A stretch of 5,589 nucleotides of DNA from Chloroflexota bacterium (lineage in GTDB: Bacteria > Chloroflexota > Chloroflexia > Thermomicrobiales > UBA6265). The notes under the pieces were generated by a model, which saw only the letters and a program-made list of their open reading frames with translations, had not been told where the DNA came from and did no database searches. Of this stretch, positions 5,294 through 5,589 are shown in pieces (the stretch's first letter is position 1; the number at the start of each line of letters is the position of its first letter). The stretch covers positions 1 through 5,589 of the forward strand of contig JAEZJB010000030.1 in assembly GCA_023415845.1 (NCBI GenBank), read 5' to 3'. A program made the position numbers and the translations under genes.

Positions 5294-5589
5294 ATGTCGT
5301 TCGATGCAGCCGCGAAAATCCTCAACACGCCAGTTAGCCGCCGGAAAGCCGTCGCCGTGGGAGCAACAATCATTGGCTCTCTCGCCGTCACCACGCGAGT
5401 CGGTTTCGCCCAGGATGCCTCGGAAAAGACTGGCGTGGATCCGTCTGTCTGGACGCCCGAATATATCAATGAGATTGCTGGCACGCTCGAGGTCGACACT
5501 GCCGCCGAGGTCGCGGAAATCACGCCTCTCGACTACGCCGGTGAGACGTCATACTGGTGGGTCGGCCCAACGGAAGCGACGCCCCCGCT
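5294..5589 (+). CDS. Tat-exported substrate-binding protein (probable ABC sugar transporter component), 3' end outside window
   Basis: The frame is open from ATG 5294 to the window edge; 98 complete codons are visible. ATG 5294 has AAGGAG (5279-5284) nine bases upstream. The N-terminus carries a twin-arginine signal: SRRKA at residues 15-19, a hydrophobic stretch (VAVGATIIGSLAV), then FAQ before DASEK as a likely cleavage site. There is no lipobox Cys. The mature start has YINEIAGTLEVDTAAEVAEI and TSYWWVGPTEATPP. I take this as the N-terminus of an extracellular solute-binding protein, by resemblance to Tat-dependent binding proteins of Chloroflexota; the fold itself is not yet visible. In-frame ATGs at 5261 (no ribosome site) and 5210 (GAGG eight bases upstream) could add 11 or 28 residues and remain possible. 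Divergence from a sugar-acid enzyme supports an uptake role. Another secreted Tat protein is the alternative. Confidence 0.75.
   Translation, partial: MSFDAAAKILNTPVSRRKAVAVGATIIGSLAVTTRVGFAQDASEKTGVDPSVWTPEYINEIAGTLEVDTAAEVAEITPLDYAGETSYWWVGPTEATPP

Noticed and set aside
5128..5337. Small + strand open frame of 69 codons before the binding-protein gene
   Set aside because: No Shine-Dalgarno, its ATG falls in the predicted -10 box, and it overlaps the Tat protein start in another frame.
5092..5523. Open frame of 143 codons on the - strand at the right end
   Set aside because: Antisense to the Tat signal and its strong ribosome site; composition is low-complexity Ser/Thr/Ala without a recognisable domain.

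Overview
The window holds five protein-coding genes, two of them cut by its edges, and three informative intergenic regions. Overall G+C is high (roughly 60% by eye). The last gene encodes a twin-arginine-exported sugar-binding-type protein of a style I associate with Chloroflexota of the Thermomicrobia group. The glycosyltransferase and the enolase-superfamily enzyme would also fit such a bacterium. This placement is inference from protein style only, with no marker gene, so treat it as tentative.

Left third (1-1890, + strand): a copper-handling module. It contains the C-terminal part of a CopA-type Cu+ exporting P1B-ATPase with an unusual extra membrane helix and His-rich tail. About 150 bases later comes a small CopZ-like copper chaperone with its own candidate promoter, inverted repeats and leader hairpin. 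A very strong intrinsic terminator closes the module. The presumed logic is that the chaperone buffers Cu+ in the cytoplasm and delivers it to the ATPase, which expels it.

Middle (1891-3677, + strand): a single GT20 (OtsA-like) glycosyltransferase, presumably making trehalose-6-phosphate or a related compatible-solute phosphate. Its start is best placed at a GTG with a perfect AGGAGG Shine-Dalgarno, which removes 40 residues from the longest reading frame. No phosphatase partner is visible.

Right third (3697-5589): an enolase-superfamily (mandelate racemase/galactonate dehydratase-like) sugar-acid enzyme on the - strand. It converges on the glycosyltransferase with only 19 bases between stop codons. 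After a 463-base divergent intergenic region comes the start of a Tat-exported, probably ABC-type substrate-binding protein on the + strand. This divergent pair suggests a sugar or sugar-acid uptake and catabolism locus that continues beyond the right edge. The intergenic region holds a TTGACA promoter candidate, a perfect 10-base palindrome and a nested hairpin in the putative leader.

I see no mobile element, CRISPR array, tRNA or rRNA, and nothing that clearly amounts to a wholly new system. The most unusual points are the CopA C-terminal extension, the altered acceptor/donor motifs of the GT20 enzyme, the Glu/Gly substitutions in the enolase-superfamily active site, and the structured leader of the binding-protein gene.
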